Notes: generated by a model from the sequence alone, not told the origin. DNA of 9,235 bases from Anaerolineaceae bacterium (GCA_017995665.1 JAGOIM010000050.1:1-9235), one strand, 5' to 3'. Numbered from the stretch's first letter, positions 1 through 7,573 are shown. A program made the numbers and translations.

Positions 1-134
1 GAACTTAAATTGGAGATATCATCACTTCTTAAAACTTTGTTCCATTTAACGTGTTTGTTATCGCCTAATGGGATGCCTCCCAATTCTCTTGTGTTAAGTG
101 TGGTTTCCAAATCTAAACGGGTGACATGTCCCAT
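1..134 (-). CDS. Protein-tyrosine phosphatase family protein, N-terminal fragment (runs off window)
   Basis: This is the 5' end of a minus-strand gene. The ATG is at 134-132 and the frame stays open to the window edge, giving 44 complete codons. The start is well supported by AGAGGAGA (141-148) six nucleotides upstream. The peptide begins MGHVTRLDLETTLNTRELGG and continues with IPLGDNKHVKWNKVLRSDDI. The pattern of N-x-R-x-L-G-G, a short hairpin, V-K-W-x-K-V-x-R-S and then an acidic turn followed by SNLS matches the N-terminus of the bacterial tyrosine phosphatase family typified by PF13350 (NFRDLGG...G-x-V-x-x-G-x-x-x-RS). The catalytic CxxxxxR loop would lie about 100 residues further on, outside the window, so activity cannot be judged. 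It is divergent from the ABC exporter at 353. Family assignment is moderately secure and substrate is unknown; such enzymes may act on phosphotyrosine or phosphoinositides. Confidence 0.72.
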   Translation of the reverse strand, partial: MGHVTRLDLETTLNTRELGGIPLGDNKHVKWNKVLRSDDISNLS

Positions 135-168
135 ATTTTTTCTCCTCTTTGTTTAGTAATGCCAGGTT

Positions 169-174
169 ATTATA
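169..174 (-). promoter_or_regulatory. Candidate -10 box for the phosphatase gene
   Basis: On the minus strand this reads TATAAT, a perfect -10 hexamer. It lies about 35 nt upstream of the start codon at 134 and would give a leader of about 28 nt carrying the AGGAG site. No good TTGACA match is seen 16-18 nt upstream. The call rests on the -10 match, its position and the strong ribosome site downstream. Confidence 0.45.
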
Positions 175-340
175 GTTTGTTTATTCATTGGCTGATTTTA
201 TCCCATCGCGATTCTACAGGGATTGTGTGTCAGCTTTTTTGTAAACTCGTCAAAAACCCATTCCATAAATAATTGTGTCTATGCTCTCTATTTTCAAATA
301 AATTTTGTCATATTCCCAATCCCCTCTTACTGTTTTGCAC

Positions 341-346
341 TATAAT
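341..346 (+). promoter_or_regulatory. Candidate -10 box placed for a leaderless start at 353
   Basis: A perfect TATAAT ends six bases before the ATG at 353. Transcription starting at the usual 6-8 nt beyond a -10 box would begin on or next to the A of that ATG. No Shine-Dalgarno precedes either the ATG or the alternative TTG at 305, which fits leaderless translation. No convincing -35 is present at 16-18 nt: the region there reads AATCCC, and the adjacent TTGCAC touches the -10 directly. Confidence 0.4.
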
Positions 347-352
347 CAGCAG

Positions 353-1942
353 ATGACAAAGAATCAGCGTAAAAATTTCATCTTTTCCGGCTTTTTTATC
401 TTGCTCTCATCCGGTGGAAATATTGCCTCAGCTTTGGTTACAAAGGCAATTGTCGATACCAGCGTTTCGGGCAATCTCGACCAACTCTGGCGGCTGATAC
501 CGATTGCGCTTGGTTTGATTGTCGCTGAATACCTGACCCGCATCACCGGGCGTTTTTTCGGGATGAATTATGCCACGAATGGTATCCGCGAATTAAAAGA
601 CAATTATTATGTCTACCTTTTAGAAAAGAACGACGATCAGGAAGACCTCAAGCGGGAACTATCTGCTTTTTCGGTTGATGCGGATTTGCTGTTTAATAGT
701 TATTATTTCAACCAAATTAGCCTGATGGCGAGCATTATTTCATTCATTCTTTCCCTCATTGCTGTAATTGCTCTCAATTGGATTCTCTTTATGGCTGCTT
801 TTGTCACTTCACTCTTACCCTTGCTTGTGCCTTATCTTTATGAGAAAAAACTGGCAAAACTTGCACAAAATTACAGCGAAAATGGAAAGTCTTATCTCAA
901 TTTTGTGAACGAAAGCCTTTTAGGGGGAGACGAGGTTCGGGCTTATGGACGGCAAAGGGCTTTTGGGCGAATGCATGCCGAACGCAATGCACAATTTGAA
1001 GAGAGCCGCAAACAAAGCAAGCTGGCAAATTACAACAGCTCACGGCTTTCTTACTCGTTGACTGATTTTTCTTTTCTGACAATCATTACGCTAAGCATTA
1101 TCCTGACCGTCAAAGGGCAGGTTACGCTTGGCACGATGATGGCAATTATCAATCTGGTTCACAATATCGTCATCCCATTGGGAGATATCGCCACTTCGAT
1201 CAACGAGCTCAATTCGGCAAAAACAATCAAGGCAAAGTATGAGAACCTGCCGGTCCTGCCAAAAGAGGCAGACAACGCTTTGGATTTCAACGAAGCAATT
1301 ACAATTTCGGAGCTAAGCTACATCTATCCCGATGCGAGTTTAGCCGCTCTTTCAAATTTGAGCTTGCAGATACCAAAAAACAGCAAAACCGCTATCATTG
1401 GCAAAACCGGAAGCGGAAAATCTACCTTGCTCAAGTTGCTTTTGGGGCAATTTGGAAATTTTGAGGGTGAAATTGCAGTCGATGGGCAAAGCATCCGGGA
1501 AATTGAGGCGAAACATTATCGTCAGCTCTTTCGTCTTGTTCCTCAAGACCCCTATCTCTTCACCGACAGCATTTTGAATAACATTTGTTTTTATTCAGAA
1601 GATTGCGATAAAGAAAAGCTGCCGAAGGTGATTCGTCAATCGCTTTTGGAAGAATTGATTTTGGGTGAGGGCGGTATAGAGCGAATCATCAACGATAAAA
1701 ACCGTGTCTCCGGCGGTGAAAAACAGCGGATTGTCCTGGCAAGAGCTTTGATGGCAGGGGTTGAAGGCAAGGTTTTGGTTTTAGACGAACCTTCAGCCAA
1801 TTTGGATCACAAAACCGCATCGACCATTATCAATCAGCTCACTTCGATGGAAGAGGTGACGGTTGTGATGGTTACCCACGAATATGATCCGGCTATCCTG
1901 GCGAAGTTTGACCAGGTTGTCGACTTAAGCGATGTCGCATAG
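353..1942 (+). CDS. ABC exporter half-transporter (fused membrane and ATP-binding domains)
   Basis: This is a type-IV-fold ABC exporter half, 529 residues from the ATG at 353. The frame is also open from a TTG at 305, which would add 16 residues. Neither start has a Shine-Dalgarno. I chose the ATG because a TATAAT lies just upstream and because about nine residues then precede the first membrane helix, as is usual. Numbering from the ATG, hydrophobic segments lie near 10-32, 44-62, 123-148, 150-162, 238-253 and 262-280. The coupling region contains LLGGDEVRAYGRQRAF. The ATPase domain starts near 315, with Walker A GKTGSGKST (350-358), Q-loop Gln398, signature VSGGEKQ (452-458), Walker B VLVLDEP (474-480) with Glu479, and H-loop His509. 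All ATPase motifs are intact. No second half-transporter is adjacent, so it may be a homodimer or pair with a distant partner. The substrate cannot be inferred. Confidence 0.9.
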   Translation: MTKNQRKNFIFSGFFILLSSGGNIASALVTKAIVDTSVSGNLDQLWRLIPIALGLIVAEYLTRITGRFFGMNYATNGIRELKDNYYVYLLEKNDDQEDLKRELSAFSVDADLLFNSYYFNQISLMASIISFILSLIAVIALNWILFMAAFVTSLLPLLVPYLYEKKLAKLAQNYSENGKSYLNFVNESLLGGDEVRAYGRQRAFGRMHAERNAQFEESRKQSKLANYNSSRLSYSLTDFSFLTIITLSIILTVKGQVTLGTMMAIINLVHNIVIPLGDIATSINELNSAKTIKAKYENLPVLPKEADNALDFNEAITISELSYIYPDASLAALSNLSLQIPKNSKTAIIGKTGSGKSTLLKLLLGQFGNFEGEIAVDGQSIREIEAKHYRQLFRLVPQDPYLFTDSILNNICFYSEDCDKEKLPKVIRQSLLEELILGEGGIERIINDKNRVSGGEKQRIVLARALMAGVEGKVLVLDEPSANLDHKTASTIINQLTSMEEVTVVMVTHEYDPAILAKFDQVVDLSDVA

Positions 1943-1956
1943 CTAAATCTTAACTT

Positions 1957-1974
1957 AAGGACAAAGCTGTCTTT
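1957..1974. terminator. Weak hairpin between convergent genes
   Basis: AAGGACA, loop AAGC, then TGTCTTT forms a 7-bp stem with one G-T wobble. It lies in the 33-bp gap between the exporter stop (1942) and the ATPase stop (1976). There is no clear T-run after it, so its role as a bidirectional terminator is only suggested by position. Confidence 0.25.
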
Positions 1975-1975
1975 C

Positions 1976-2686
1976 CTAATGCTCAGTTTCTTCAAGCAGC
2001 ATTGGACGCATTTCGCCGTCGCTCATTTGGTAAATTTCATCGACAACTTTTGTGATACTCAAGTCGTGGGTGACGATTATGACAGTGTAATTATCATTAT
2101 GCGCCAGGTCACAGAGCAGCTGAACGATTTTTTCGCCGTTTGCCGTATCCAGATTACCGGTTGGTTCATCCGCTAAAATGACCCTCCCGCCGGATGCTAA
2201 AGCGCGGGCGATGGCGACCCGTTGTTTTTCACCGCCGGAGATCATATTAGGGAAACGACGGTGGACAGTTTCGGGCAGGTTGACGTGCGCGATGTGTTCT
2301 TTGGCAATTTCAGCGGCTTCTTTAGGCGATTTCCCCAGCAACTCAAGCGGAAAGCAGACGTTTTCCAAACAAGTCATCAAGGGGAAGAGATTAAAACTTT
2401 GATAAACCACAGCCACACTCTGGCGACGATATTTATCCAGGTCAACCTTGTCGGTCGGGATTCCCTGGTAAACAACTTGTCCCTCAGTCGGTAAAGCCAA
2501 ACCGGCGATAAGCGAAAGCAAGGTCGATTTACCGGAACCGGATTTGCCAACGATGGCATAGACCTTGCCATCATGAAACTCGGCATTGACTTGCTTTACC
2601 GCATCAACCGCCTGGTATTTATTGCGATATTGGTAACTGAGGTTCTCAAGTTTCAAGGTTGGTTGCTGTGAATTAATTTTTTCCAT
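1976..2686 (-). CDS. ABC transporter ATP-binding protein, LolD/MacB-type, partner of the FtsX-like permease
   Basis: A stand-alone cytoplasmic ATPase of 236 residues, the usual size for the LolD/MacB/FtsE-like class that drives FtsX-type permeases. Motifs are complete: Walker A GKSGSGKS (47-54), Q-loop Gln96 in VYQSFNLFP, signature ISGGEKQR (149-156), Walker B VILADEP (169-175) with Glu174, D-loop NLD (178-180) and H-loop His207. The sequence around the Q-loop (QSFNLFPLMTCLENV) is typical of this class. It begins 40 bp after the stop of the permease gene on the same strand, so the two are almost certainly co-transcribed and form one transporter. The ribosome site is modest (AAAAGAGAAATT before the ATG). 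Two ATPase copies would be expected per permease chain, since that chain already holds two modules. Cargo is unknown. Confidence 0.93.
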   Translation of the reverse strand: MEKINSQQPTLKLENLSYQYRNKYQAVDAVKQVNAEFHDGKVYAIVGKSGSGKSTLLSLIAGLALPTEGQVVYQGIPTDKVDLDKYRRQSVAVVYQSFNLFPLMTCLENVCFPLELLGKSPKEAAEIAKEHIAHVNLPETVHRRFPNMISGGEKQRVAIARALASGGRVILADEPTGNLDTANGEKIVQLLCDLAHNDNYTVIIVTHDLSITKVVDEIYQMSDGEMRPMLLEETEH

Positions 2687-2726
2687 AATTTCTCTTTTTT
2701 CATTATCTCAATCTTAGATTGCTCAT

Positions 2727-5700
2727 CTATTCTTTAGTAAACAAAATATCCAAAACTTTCGATCTGCCCATCAAAGCGATCGCAATCACGATTCCGAGGG
2801 TGTAAACAGCCAAAAACTGAAGCAAATTATTCTGGACAATCGGTAACCATGCCGGTTTTAGAAATAGCGTGATTGCAATTGGCAAAAACCCGATTAGTAA
2901 AAGGAATAATTGCTCGAGGAAGAAGGCCAAATAGACCTGAATTTTCTTAGCGCCCAAACTTCGCATGACAGCAAACTCGGGCAGGCGGTTGCGCGTCAAC
3001 AAATAGCTCAGGATGAAGCCAATCAAACCGCTCAACAAGAGCATGATCGGAATGACAAAATTGAGGAAAGACAAATGCTGCTGGATGGATAAAATGCCAT
3101 CGGCGAGAGCTTTATCCTCAATTACGACTACCAAGCGATTCCGGCGGATTTTGCCAACAAAACTATATTGATTTTCTTCCAGGTAATCTCTCAGCGCATC
3201 CAAATTTCGTACATCCTGGGGAATAATGGTTGCTGAATCCACCTTTTCTATCAGGTATTCGTTGGGCAAGCCTTCTGACCAAACAGTTTCGTATTCCCAA
3301 TCCGGTGTGATGGCGGCTACGGCTAATGGTTCCTGTCCAATTTGTATTTCGGTCAGCAAATTCCAGGGAGCATAAATTATCGGCGAACTGCTTCCCTGAA
3401 AGTAGGAACCGATAACTTTGAAATCGTGAACGGCATCTTGAACGCCAAATTTTTCATCGGGAACAAAGATACCCAGCCGAATGGTATCGCCTAAGCTTAT
3501 CTCAGATTCTTTCATCAAACGATCGGGTAAGACAACAAACTGTTCAGGGCGGTGAAAATCTTCGTCACTATAGCCTTCTAACCAGCTAATCTTACTATCG
3601 CGGAATTTTATCGCTTCGCTGGTTCGCGTGATGCTATCGGTGAAAGCAATGGCTGGTTTTCGTTTGACGAGTTGAAATTTCCAATCGAAGCCCATCGATT
3701 GAGCTGTACTTGAGGAATTGCCCAAAGGCGCATTTTCAAGCGGTAAATCTGGCGTACTGGGGCTGCCGTCGGCATATTCAACCAAGCCAATGTAATCGTA
3801 ATGGAGATACCTGGTGAGTAAAACCTCCTTGATGGCGGGGTTTTCCGCTTCTAAGTCTTCGCGGACATCTCGAATTTGTTCCCCGGTAGCAGGGTAAGCC
3901 CACATCATCCAATCTTGTCGGGCTTGGACTTCATTATCAAGCAATCGCCAAATATCTGTTTGAAAACGCAAGGGAATTTGTCGATTTTGACCCAAAATGG
4001 TGGTCATGTAGGCGGTGGTTGGCAAGCGGTCATAGATGGTTTCTGCCGCTTCGTCCTGCTCTGCAGCTGAAACGCCGATAATGAGGATGAAAGCCCCTAA
4101 AAGTGCCACAGCAAAGGGGACAATCAGGCTGTTGAGGAAATTGCGTTTGATTGAGCGGAGGGCAAAGCGCAAACTCAAACCGGGCATCCAGGCGAAGTCC
4201 ATCGCCTTAGTGCTTTCAGTCTTCGGTGCGATGACCGTTGTAGCTTTTTTGCGCTTGGGTTTTTTTAGCGTGAGCAAGGAAGCAGCAAAGGTGATGATGA
4301 AAACAAAAGCAATTACAGCACCGGCGGTTGCATAACGGACCCAGGGCGCTGTTCGCAATTCGGGCTTGAACTCAATTTGCAGCCCGAGGGCGCGTTCGCT
4401 GAAGCGCAAATCTTGCATAACGCCCCCTTGCAAGGTCTCCCAAACGGCTTCGGTTACCTTGGCGTCAAGCTGTGTCGCCAAGACGATTCCCAAAGCAGCG
4501 GCGAGGATGGCGATAATCATGATGCCGAAGATCAGGTAGGAAATGGTTCTACCTCGTCCCGTGCCGAGTTTCATCATCACGTCGGCGGTTTCGCGTTGAC
4601 GTAAGATGAAAAGATAGGCGAAGAGACAAATAACGGCAATCCCAGCCGCAGCACTGGCGACAGTCATATAAAGGGAGCGTTCACGCAGTTTCAAAATTGG
4701 CACAACTGCAGTTGCATAGCCCTGGTCTTCTACCTGGAGTCCAACCATTTGCGGGATTTGCTCTGAGGCAAAGGATAAATACTCGTCCGCTTGGTCATTC
4801 TGAACCCGGACACGCAAAAAATCGTAGTCATCCGGAGTCTTATCTAACCAATCCGGAAAAGTCATAAAAATGGTTTGGGTGATATCGGTGCTGATGTGCA
4901 AAATGCCGCCAATTTGGCAGCCATCTTGATTGACGAAGCCTTTTTCGGGGTTATAGCTGTGGAGCGGATTGCCTTTTGGATCGTAATGGAAAGCCAAGTT
5001 CCAATAATCGCCCGGATGAAGGTCAAATGCCTGAGCTATTCGTTCGCTAAGATAACAATTTGGTACGTCTTCGGCTTCGCTAAACTCCCCATCGGTAAGG
5101 TAAGTTTCGGTCATGTGAAGGGCTAACATGCTCGGAATGTCCGTCGAAGCGACAACTTTGAAAGATTTGTCTGTTACGTTGAGCATTTCGATTAATTCGG
5201 ATATTGCTTGCCCGGCTTCGCTTTCGAAAAAGTCGGCTTGATCGCTGATGTCAATTACTTCCGGAAGAGCATCCAGGTTTGGGTCCGGTTTTTCCGTCAG
5301 AAGAGAGGCTTGAACAGGCGTTGCAACGAAAAGCGAACTCGGGGAGCGGTCAAGCTGTGCCAGCATTAATAGCGTTCGCCCGGGAATCAGTTGATTGCTG
5401 ATGTCATCTCCGGTTGAATTGTAAGGCCTGATTGTCAGGTAATTATTGCCGCTAAGAGTTTTCGAATAATAACTGGTTTGGCTAATCCCTTGCCAGGAGC
5501 CATCCTCATTTTGACTTATCAAACGGACTGAAAAAACAGCCAGGTTTTTTACCGGAGAACTGGTTTGCCAAATTTCGCTGCCATCAAGCGGGAAAGCCCC
5601 GATGGTTCGTTCAAGGTCATAGGAGATAACTGCAGGATGATGGATGAGGGAAGCGAAGTCAACGGAGGCGAGGTTGTTTTGGAAGTTTTCATCAGCCCAG

Positions 5701-5906
5701 GCACCGTCAGGATTGTGTAAATCGCCATATTTGAAAGCGACAACTGTCCTGTAATGTTCATCGGCTTGGGCTAACATTTGATTGGCAGAATAATTCATGC
5801 CCACTCCCAAAGATATAAAAGTAATGGAAGCGGCAAGTAGAATGAGAAACAATAGGGATTTTCCGGGTGAGCGGAGAAAGTTATTAAGGCTGTGTCTAAA
5901 AATCAT
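2727..5906 (-). CDS. Large FtsX/MacB-like ABC transporter permease, two fused modules
   Basis: A 1059-residue inner-membrane protein with eight predicted helices in two repeats of one plan: helix, large extracytoplasmic domain, three helices. Module 1 has helix 16-37, a soluble domain of about 40-412, then helices near 414-436, 454-478 and 524-547. Module 2 has a helix near 592-612, a soluble domain of about 615-945, then helices near 947-969, 990-1015 and 1026-1046. The FtsX-family cytoplasmic loop appears in both halves: MMKLGTGRGRTISYLI (444-459) and VMRSLGAKKIQVYL (980-993). A basic linker (548-570) joins them. MacB, LolC and LolE are usually single four-helix chains that dimerise; here the dimer appears fused. 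The start at 5906 is the only Met before the first helix, but it lacks a close Shine-Dalgarno (GAAAAGAGC is about 15 nt away). The partner ATPase follows 40 bp downstream. Substrate is unknown: export, lipoprotein handling or control of an envelope enzyme are all possible. Confidence 0.88.
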   Translation of the reverse strand: MIFRHSLNNFLRSPGKSLLFLILLAASITFISLGVGMNYSANQMLAQADEHYRTVVAFKYGDLHNPDGAWADENFQNNLASVDFASLIHHPAVISYDLERTIGAFPLDGSEIWQTSSPVKNLAVFSVRLISQNEDGSWQGISQTSYYSKTLSGNNYLTIRPYNSTGDDISNQLIPGRTLLMLAQLDRSPSSLFVATPVQASLLTEKPDPNLDALPEVIDISDQADFFESEAGQAISELIEMLNVTDKSFKVVASTDIPSMLALHMTETYLTDGEFSEAEDVPNCYLSERIAQAFDLHPGDYWNLAFHYDPKGNPLHSYNPEKGFVNQDGCQIGGILHISTDITQTIFMTFPDWLDKTPDDYDFLRVRVQNDQADEYLSFASEQIPQMVGLQVEDQGYATAVVPILKLRERSLYMTVASAAAGIAVICLFAYLFILRQRETADVMMKLGTGRGRTISYLIFGIMIIAILAAALGIVLATQLDAKVTEAVWETLQGGVMQDLRFSERALGLQIEFKPELRTAPWVRYATAGAVIAFVFIITFAASLLTLKKPKRKKATTVIAPKTESTKAMDFAWMPGLSLRFALRSIKRNFLNSLIVPFAVALLGAFILIIGVSAAEQDEAAETIYDRLPTTAYMTTILGQNRQIPLRFQTDIWRLLDNEVQARQDWMMWAYPATGEQIRDVREDLEAENPAIKEVLLTRYLHYDYIGLVEYADGSPSTPDLPLENAPLGNSSSTAQSMGFDWKFQLVKRKPAIAFTDSITRTSEAIKFRDSKISWLEGYSDEDFHRPEQFVVLPDRLMKESEISLGDTIRLGIFVPDEKFGVQDAVHDFKVIGSYFQGSSSPIIYAPWNLLTEIQIGQEPLAVAAITPDWEYETVWSEGLPNEYLIEKVDSATIIPQDVRNLDALRDYLEENQYSFVGKIRRNRLVVVIEDKALADGILSIQQHLSFLNFVIPIMLLLSGLIGFILSYLLTRNRLPEFAVMRSLGAKKIQVYLAFFLEQLFLLLIGFLPIAITLFLKPAWLPIVQNNLLQFLAVYTLGIVIAIALMGRSKVLDILFTKE

Positions 5907-5997
5907 CGGTTTAGCTTGCTCTTTTCAAACCAGTCTCCGTCTTGGAGAGGTGAATTGATTGTGTAATGATTGGTAAAACTAAAAAATTTCTAAAGTT

Positions 5998-6006
5998 AGT
6001 ATAGCA
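5998..6006 (-). promoter_or_regulatory. Extended -10 promoter of the permease-ATPase operon
   Basis: The minus strand reads TGCTATACT, which matches the extended -10 form TGnTATAAT with one change. Transcription would begin near 5991, giving a leader of about 85 nt before the ATG at 5906. The expected -35 region is C-rich and does not resemble TTGACA, as is common with extended -10 promoters. The leader contains a small perfect 5-bp hairpin (TCTCC/GGAGA, 5934-5948). Confidence 0.5.
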
Positions 6007-6069
6007 CGAAAAGGCGCGAGGGGTGGGGGCAAAAAGGAGAAAAGCCAAGCGCAAAGCTTGCAATGCAAT

Positions 6070-6111
6070 TGATAAAAGGAGGCGAAAATTTTTTCAAGCC
6101 TCCTTTTATCA
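6070..6111 (-). terminator. Strong intrinsic terminator hairpin after the lplA operon
   Basis: A perfect 14-bp inverted repeat, TGATAAAAGGAGGC at 6070-6083 and its complement at 6098-6111, encloses a 14-nt A/T-rich loop. It starts about 50 nt beyond the stop codon of the small acidic protein on the minus strand. The GC core is flanked by A/T tracts inside the stem, so RNA from either strand would carry a U-rich stretch on its 3' arm. It most likely ends the lplA transcript before the promoter of the permease operon. Confidence 0.72.
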
Positions 6112-6160
6112 TTTAAACAGGGGAAGTTTAAATTTGAATTCTTCCGTAAAACCCGAAAGG

Positions 6161-6448
6161 TTAATCAAAGAAATTTGATATATCTTCTCCAATTTGATCA
6201 AGGGCGGATTTTATCTTTTCGCCAAATTGTTTGATTTTCGGATCGTTTTTGCCTTCTTTAATGGCATATTCAATCGCCTCGCTAATTTGTTTCGCTCCGG
6301 CTTTGATTTCTTTTTTGCTTTTTTCTGCCCAGTCAGGGTCATACTGATGTTCCGGATCAGCTTCTTCTTGTTGCGTGTTTTGCTCAGCGCTTGGTTCGGG
6401 ATTGATCTCAGTCCATTCCGCATCTTCAATAACGTCATTCTTATCCAT
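6161..6448 (-). CDS. Small acidic helical protein of unknown function
   Basis: A 95-residue protein that I do not recognise. The start at 6448 is chosen because AAAGGA (6454-6459) sits about five to six bases upstream. A GTG at 6478 in the same frame would add ten residues but would overlap that ribosome site. The N-terminal half (1-42) is acidic and looks disordered (NPEPSAEQNTQQEEADPEHQ). From about 43 to the end it is a highly charged, probably helical segment (KSKKEIKAGAKQISEAIEYA, then KIKSALDQIGEDISNFF) with an amphipathic pattern of hydrophobic residues. There is no signal peptide, membrane helix, cysteine or recognisable catalytic motif. It starts 41 bp after the stop of lplA on the same strand and precedes a strong terminator, so it is probably the second gene of that operon. 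A role in protein binding or membrane-surface association is possible but not shown. Confidence 0.72.
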   Translation of the reverse strand: MDKNDVIEDAEWTEINPEPSAEQNTQQEEADPEHQYDPDWAEKSKKEIKAGAKQISEAIEYAIKEGKNDPKIKQFGEKIKSALDQIGEDISNFFD

Positions 6449-6489
6449 GTTTTTCCTTTCTTTAGGCTTGAAAATCACAAGCCAGCTGA

Positions 6490-7482
6490 CTAATAAAGCA
6501 ATTCTACCAATTCCTGGTTGGTCAAATTGACAAAGTAACTACTAACGTCTATTTCTTCGAGCGCTTTTTTCAAAGTTGGAGCATCATAATGGTTGCCTGT
6601 CAAGGCATTCTCTAATTCCGAGACATCCCGTTGACCGAAAAAGTCCCCAAAGAAGCGGATTTGTTTAATCAAGCCGCCTTTGCTGACGTCCAGCCAGGCT
6701 TCAATCGTACCACCGGCGTAGCGCGTCTCGCGGTTGATAGCAAATGCTGGAGATTTGCCATAATTCCAGTCCCAAGACTGATAGCGTTCTGCTGAAAGCT
6801 TATGAATCTTTTCCCAATCGCTTTCTGTCAAATCAAGCTGGTTCACTTTCCCTCCGCCAAAAACACCGTTGATAATGTTTTGCCGGAATTCCATGATGTC
6901 AGGCGGGTTTTCGGGCAAAAACTCGGTAATATTGGCAACGCGTGAACGCACCGATTGGATGCCCTTCGATTCGAATTTTGCCGGTTTGACTTTCAAAGCT
7001 GCGCCAACCCTGCTCAGATCGGTTGCCCAAAGCAGTGTGCCATGGCTGACCATGCGCGAACCGCTGACATATTGCGCATTTCCGGAAATTTTACGCCCCT
7101 CAATCAAGATGTCATTTCGGCCGGAAAGTTCTGCATTTGCGCCCATCTTGTGTAAAACATCAACAACAGGCTGGGTGAATTTTCGATAGTTGTGGAAATT
7201 ATCCGCTGTATTCGGAGCGATGAAAGAAAAGTTTAGATTGCCGAGATCGTGATAAACCGCACCGCCACCGGACAGGCGCCGGACAACGGTAATATCATGC
7301 TCATCCACATAATCGACGTTAATTTCCTGGACGGTGATTTGGTTTCGACCGATAATAATCGAAGGCTTGTTGATGTAGAAGAGCAAAATTTCCTCGTCCA
7401 TGGCAATGTTTTTAATCAGATACTCTTCAATGGCGAGGTTTATCCGTGGGTCTTTGTTTGGTTCGTTTTCAATAAAAATCAT
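6490..7482 (-). CDS. lplA: Lipoate-protein ligase A
   Basis: A 330-residue cytoplasmic enzyme, the normal length for a ligase with both the catalytic and the C-terminal accessory domain. It activates free lipoate with ATP to lipoyl-AMP and transfers it to a lysine on lipoyl domains of 2-oxoacid dehydrogenases or glycine-cleavage H protein. The catalytic domain shows RRLSGGGAVYHD (68-79) followed by LGNLNFSF, the nucleotide and lipoate-binding segment. It also has GRKISGNAQ (129-137), where Lys131 is the expected catalytic lysine, then the HGTLLWATDL strand (147-156) and KGIQSVRSRVANI (173-185). Residues of about 250-330 form the accessory domain. The start has GGAG four bases upstream (7487-7490). 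No lipoate-dependent enzyme is adjacent, which suggests salvage of environmental lipoate. It probably heads an operon with the small acidic protein. An octanoyl- or lipoyl-transferase paralogue is less likely because the accessory domain is present. Confidence 0.93.
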   Translation of the reverse strand: MIFIENEPNKDPRINLAIEEYLIKNIAMDEEILLFYINKPSIIIGRNQITVQEINVDYVDEHDITVVRRLSGGGAVYHDLGNLNFSFIAPNTADNFHNYRKFTQPVVDVLHKMGANAELSGRNDILIEGRKISGNAQYVSGSRMVSHGTLLWATDLSRVGAALKVKPAKFESKGIQSVRSRVANITEFLPENPPDIMEFRQNIINGVFGGGKVNQLDLTESDWEKIHKLSAERYQSWDWNYGKSPAFAINRETRYAGGTIEAWLDVSKGGLIKQIRFFGDFFGQRDVSELENALTGNHYDAPTLKKALEEIDVSSYFVNLTNQELVELLY

Positions 7483-7573
7483 CTTTCTCCAAATTTGCCT
7501 GTCCTAAATGGTTTGTTCTTTTTCAAAAACCAGGAGGCAAAAAGCATAAAATCAGGCTAAATCATAGTCAGGA

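Noticed and set aside
235..256. TTTTTG...CAAAAA inverted repeat in the divergent spacer
   Set aside because: A 6-bp stem of almost only A and T in an A/T-rich spacer is expected by chance.
331..346. TTGCAC plus TATAAT as a full promoter for the exporter gene
   Set aside because: The two hexamers are adjacent with no 16-18 nt spacer, so TTGCAC cannot act as a -35 box for this -10.
1979..2494. Several plus-strand open frames opposite the ATPase gene
   Set aside because: They are antisense to a gene with every ABC ATPase motif intact. They have no ribosome sites and no recognisable domains.
2709..2721. Small palindrome CAATC-TTA-GATTG between the permease and ATPase genes
   Set aside because: A 5-bp A/T-rich stem without a T-run is too weak for a terminator and too short to claim as an operator.
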